The notes under the pieces: model-generated
What the model saw: only the letters and a program-made list of their open reading frames with translations
Database searches by the model: none
What the model was told of the DNA's origin: nothing
Program-made: the position numbers and the translations under genes
Part shown: positions 6,408 to 6,953 of the stretch, piece after piece
Numbering within the stretch: position 1 is the first letter of the stretch
How the letters are laid out: each line of letters starts with the position of its first letter
NCBI GenBank assembly: GCA_021823905.1
Contig: JAKALX010000193.1
Location: 1-6,953 of the forward strand
Reading direction: 5' to 3'
Source: Chloroflexota bacterium
GTDB lineage: Bacteria > Chloroflexota > Dehalococcoidia > Tepidiformales > Tepidiformaceae
DNA length: 6,953 bases

Positions 6408-6429
6408 GCGAGCCCCCGAAGGGGCCCGC
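6408..6429 (-). other. Stable UUCG-capped RNA hairpin between operon genes
   Basis: On the minus strand GCGGGCCCC-TTCG-GGGGCTCGC folds into a 9-bp stem with one G-U pair, capped by a C(UUCG)G tetraloop, one of the most stable RNA loops known. It lies in the 97-bp gap between the RAMA-like gene and the Cys3His gene. Neither strand shows a T-run after it, so a complete intrinsic terminator is unlikely. It may act as an mRNA-stabilising or processing element that sets unequal expression of the two genes. Confidence 0.6.
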
Positions 6430-6460
6430 TGTGAGCGCCTGTGCTGGCACTGGTGGCTCG

Positions 6461-6904
6461 TCAGGCCGGAGGTGCGAGTTCGTCCTCGGCCTGGGCGGGA
6501 TGGCCCTTGGGGCAGGCCTCGGGCTCCGTCCCGGTCTCGGCGAGGAAGCTCTCCATGCAGCCCGAGCAGAACCACTTCGTCTGGCCCTCCTCGACGCCCT
6601 TCTGGTTGGGGAGCCGCTTGATCTGCTTGACGATGCGCCCGTCTTTCTCGGCGCTGGCCTTCACGGGCTTGGTGGGCTTCGCCGCGGGGAGCGACCCCTC
6701 CAGCGACCAGAAGCGCCAGCCGTTGGTGGAGACCCCGCCCATGACCGCCTTGGCGGCCGACGACGGGCTCTTGTGGAGCGAGCCGTCCGCCAGCCGGTAG
6801 CGGACGCCCTCCTCCGTCTGAACGACCTCGCAGGTGTGCTCGGCCTTCTTGTGCCTGCCGACCAGCTTCGTGCCGACCGCCAGGTCCCGGTTCTCGATGC
6901 TCAT
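6461..6904 (-). CDS. RAMA-like domain protein with C-terminal Cys/His cluster
   Basis: The product is 147 aa. Residues about 11-70 resemble the RAMA/DUF4357-type fold: VGTKLVGRHKK, then YRLADGSLHKSPSSAAKAV and the signature NGWRFW (61-66). RAMA (restriction enzyme adenine methylase associated) domains occur in DNA methylases, restriction proteins and stand-alone proteins and are thought to help recognise DNA, possibly modified DNA. A lysine-rich linker (75-96) leads to a C-terminal cluster C113-x2-C116-x14-C131-x3-H135, a probable zinc ribbon, and an acidic tail. The start is ATG at 6904, with GGAGG six bases upstream. A TTG at 6910 would leave no spacing. The start overlaps a possible upstream stop (ATGA). 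No methylase or nuclease motif is present in this protein, so it is a binding or adaptor protein by inference. Confidence 0.82.
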   Translation of the reverse strand: MSIENRDLAVGTKLVGRHKKAEHTCEVVQTEEGVRYRLADGSLHKSPSSAAKAVMGGVSTNGWRFWSLEGSLPAAKPTKPVKASAEKDGRIVKQIKRLPNQKGVEEGQTKWFCSGCMESFLAETGTEPEACPKGHPAQAEDELAPPA

Positions 6905-6953
6905 TGCCAACCTCCAGATTTGGTCGGCTCGTACATCTCACTCGACGTGAGGC
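6901..6953 (-). CDS. Possible C-terminal tail of an upstream gene
   Basis: One minus-strand frame is open from the window edge and ends LTSSEMYEPTKSGGWQ-stop, with its TGA overlapping the ATG of the RAMA-like gene as ATGA. The same 4-base overlap joins two other genes of this block, which makes a coupled upstream gene plausible. Only 16 codons are visible, so chance cannot be excluded and no function can be read. Confidence 0.35.
   Translation of the reverse strand, partial: LTSSEMYEPTKSGGWQ

Noticed and set aside
1..6953. tRNA, rRNA or CRISPR array
   Set aside because: No cloverleaf-like, rRNA-like or regularly spaced repeat structure was seen by eye on either strand. The only direct repeats are the IS21 end units.

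Overview
The window is GC-rich bacterial DNA. All the genes I can support lie on the minus strand, so they read from high to low coordinates. The housekeeping sigma factor has a canonical region 2 to 4 core but lacks an obvious E. coli-type region 1.1, and a small single-RRM protein lies next to it. Together with the base composition this suggests a deep-branching, high-GC lineage, perhaps Chloroflexota (Thermomicrobia-like). That assignment is an inference from style, not a proven placement.

Layout in transcription order. (1) 6953-4048 holds a compact block of poorly characterised genes: the tail of a possible upstream gene, a RAMA-like protein with a C-terminal Cys/His cluster, a small Cys3His protein, and two proteins (349 and 273 aa) that look like diverged paralogues of each other. 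ATGA overlaps, strong Shine-Dalgarno (SD) sequences and short gaps suggest one operon, interrupted only by a very stable UUCG-capped hairpin. (2) 4047-3735 is a 313-base non-coding stretch with three inverted repeats, probably the end of the first operon and the leader of the next. (3) 3734-3450 encodes an RRM-type RNA-binding protein, most likely from a TTG start. (4) 3240-1759 encodes the primary sigma factor RpoD/SigA. (5) 1758-1606 is a short non-coding tail. (6) 1605-1 is the left part of an IS21-family insertion sequence: a terminal end with three copies of a 20-bp repeat, a hairpin over the transposase ribosome-binding site, and a transposase gene (istA) open to the window edge with its DDE triad intact. 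Its partner istB would lie outside the window.

The RRM and sigma genes look like core gene-expression functions that may be co-transcribed. The block upstream of them has the look of accessory DNA: a RAMA-like domain, two presumed zinc-binding proteins and a paralogue pair. It is the most likely place for something undescribed, but no catalytic domain is visible and I do not assign it a function. The IS21 element inserted 153 bp beyond the sigma gene stop and looks intact as far as it can be seen.
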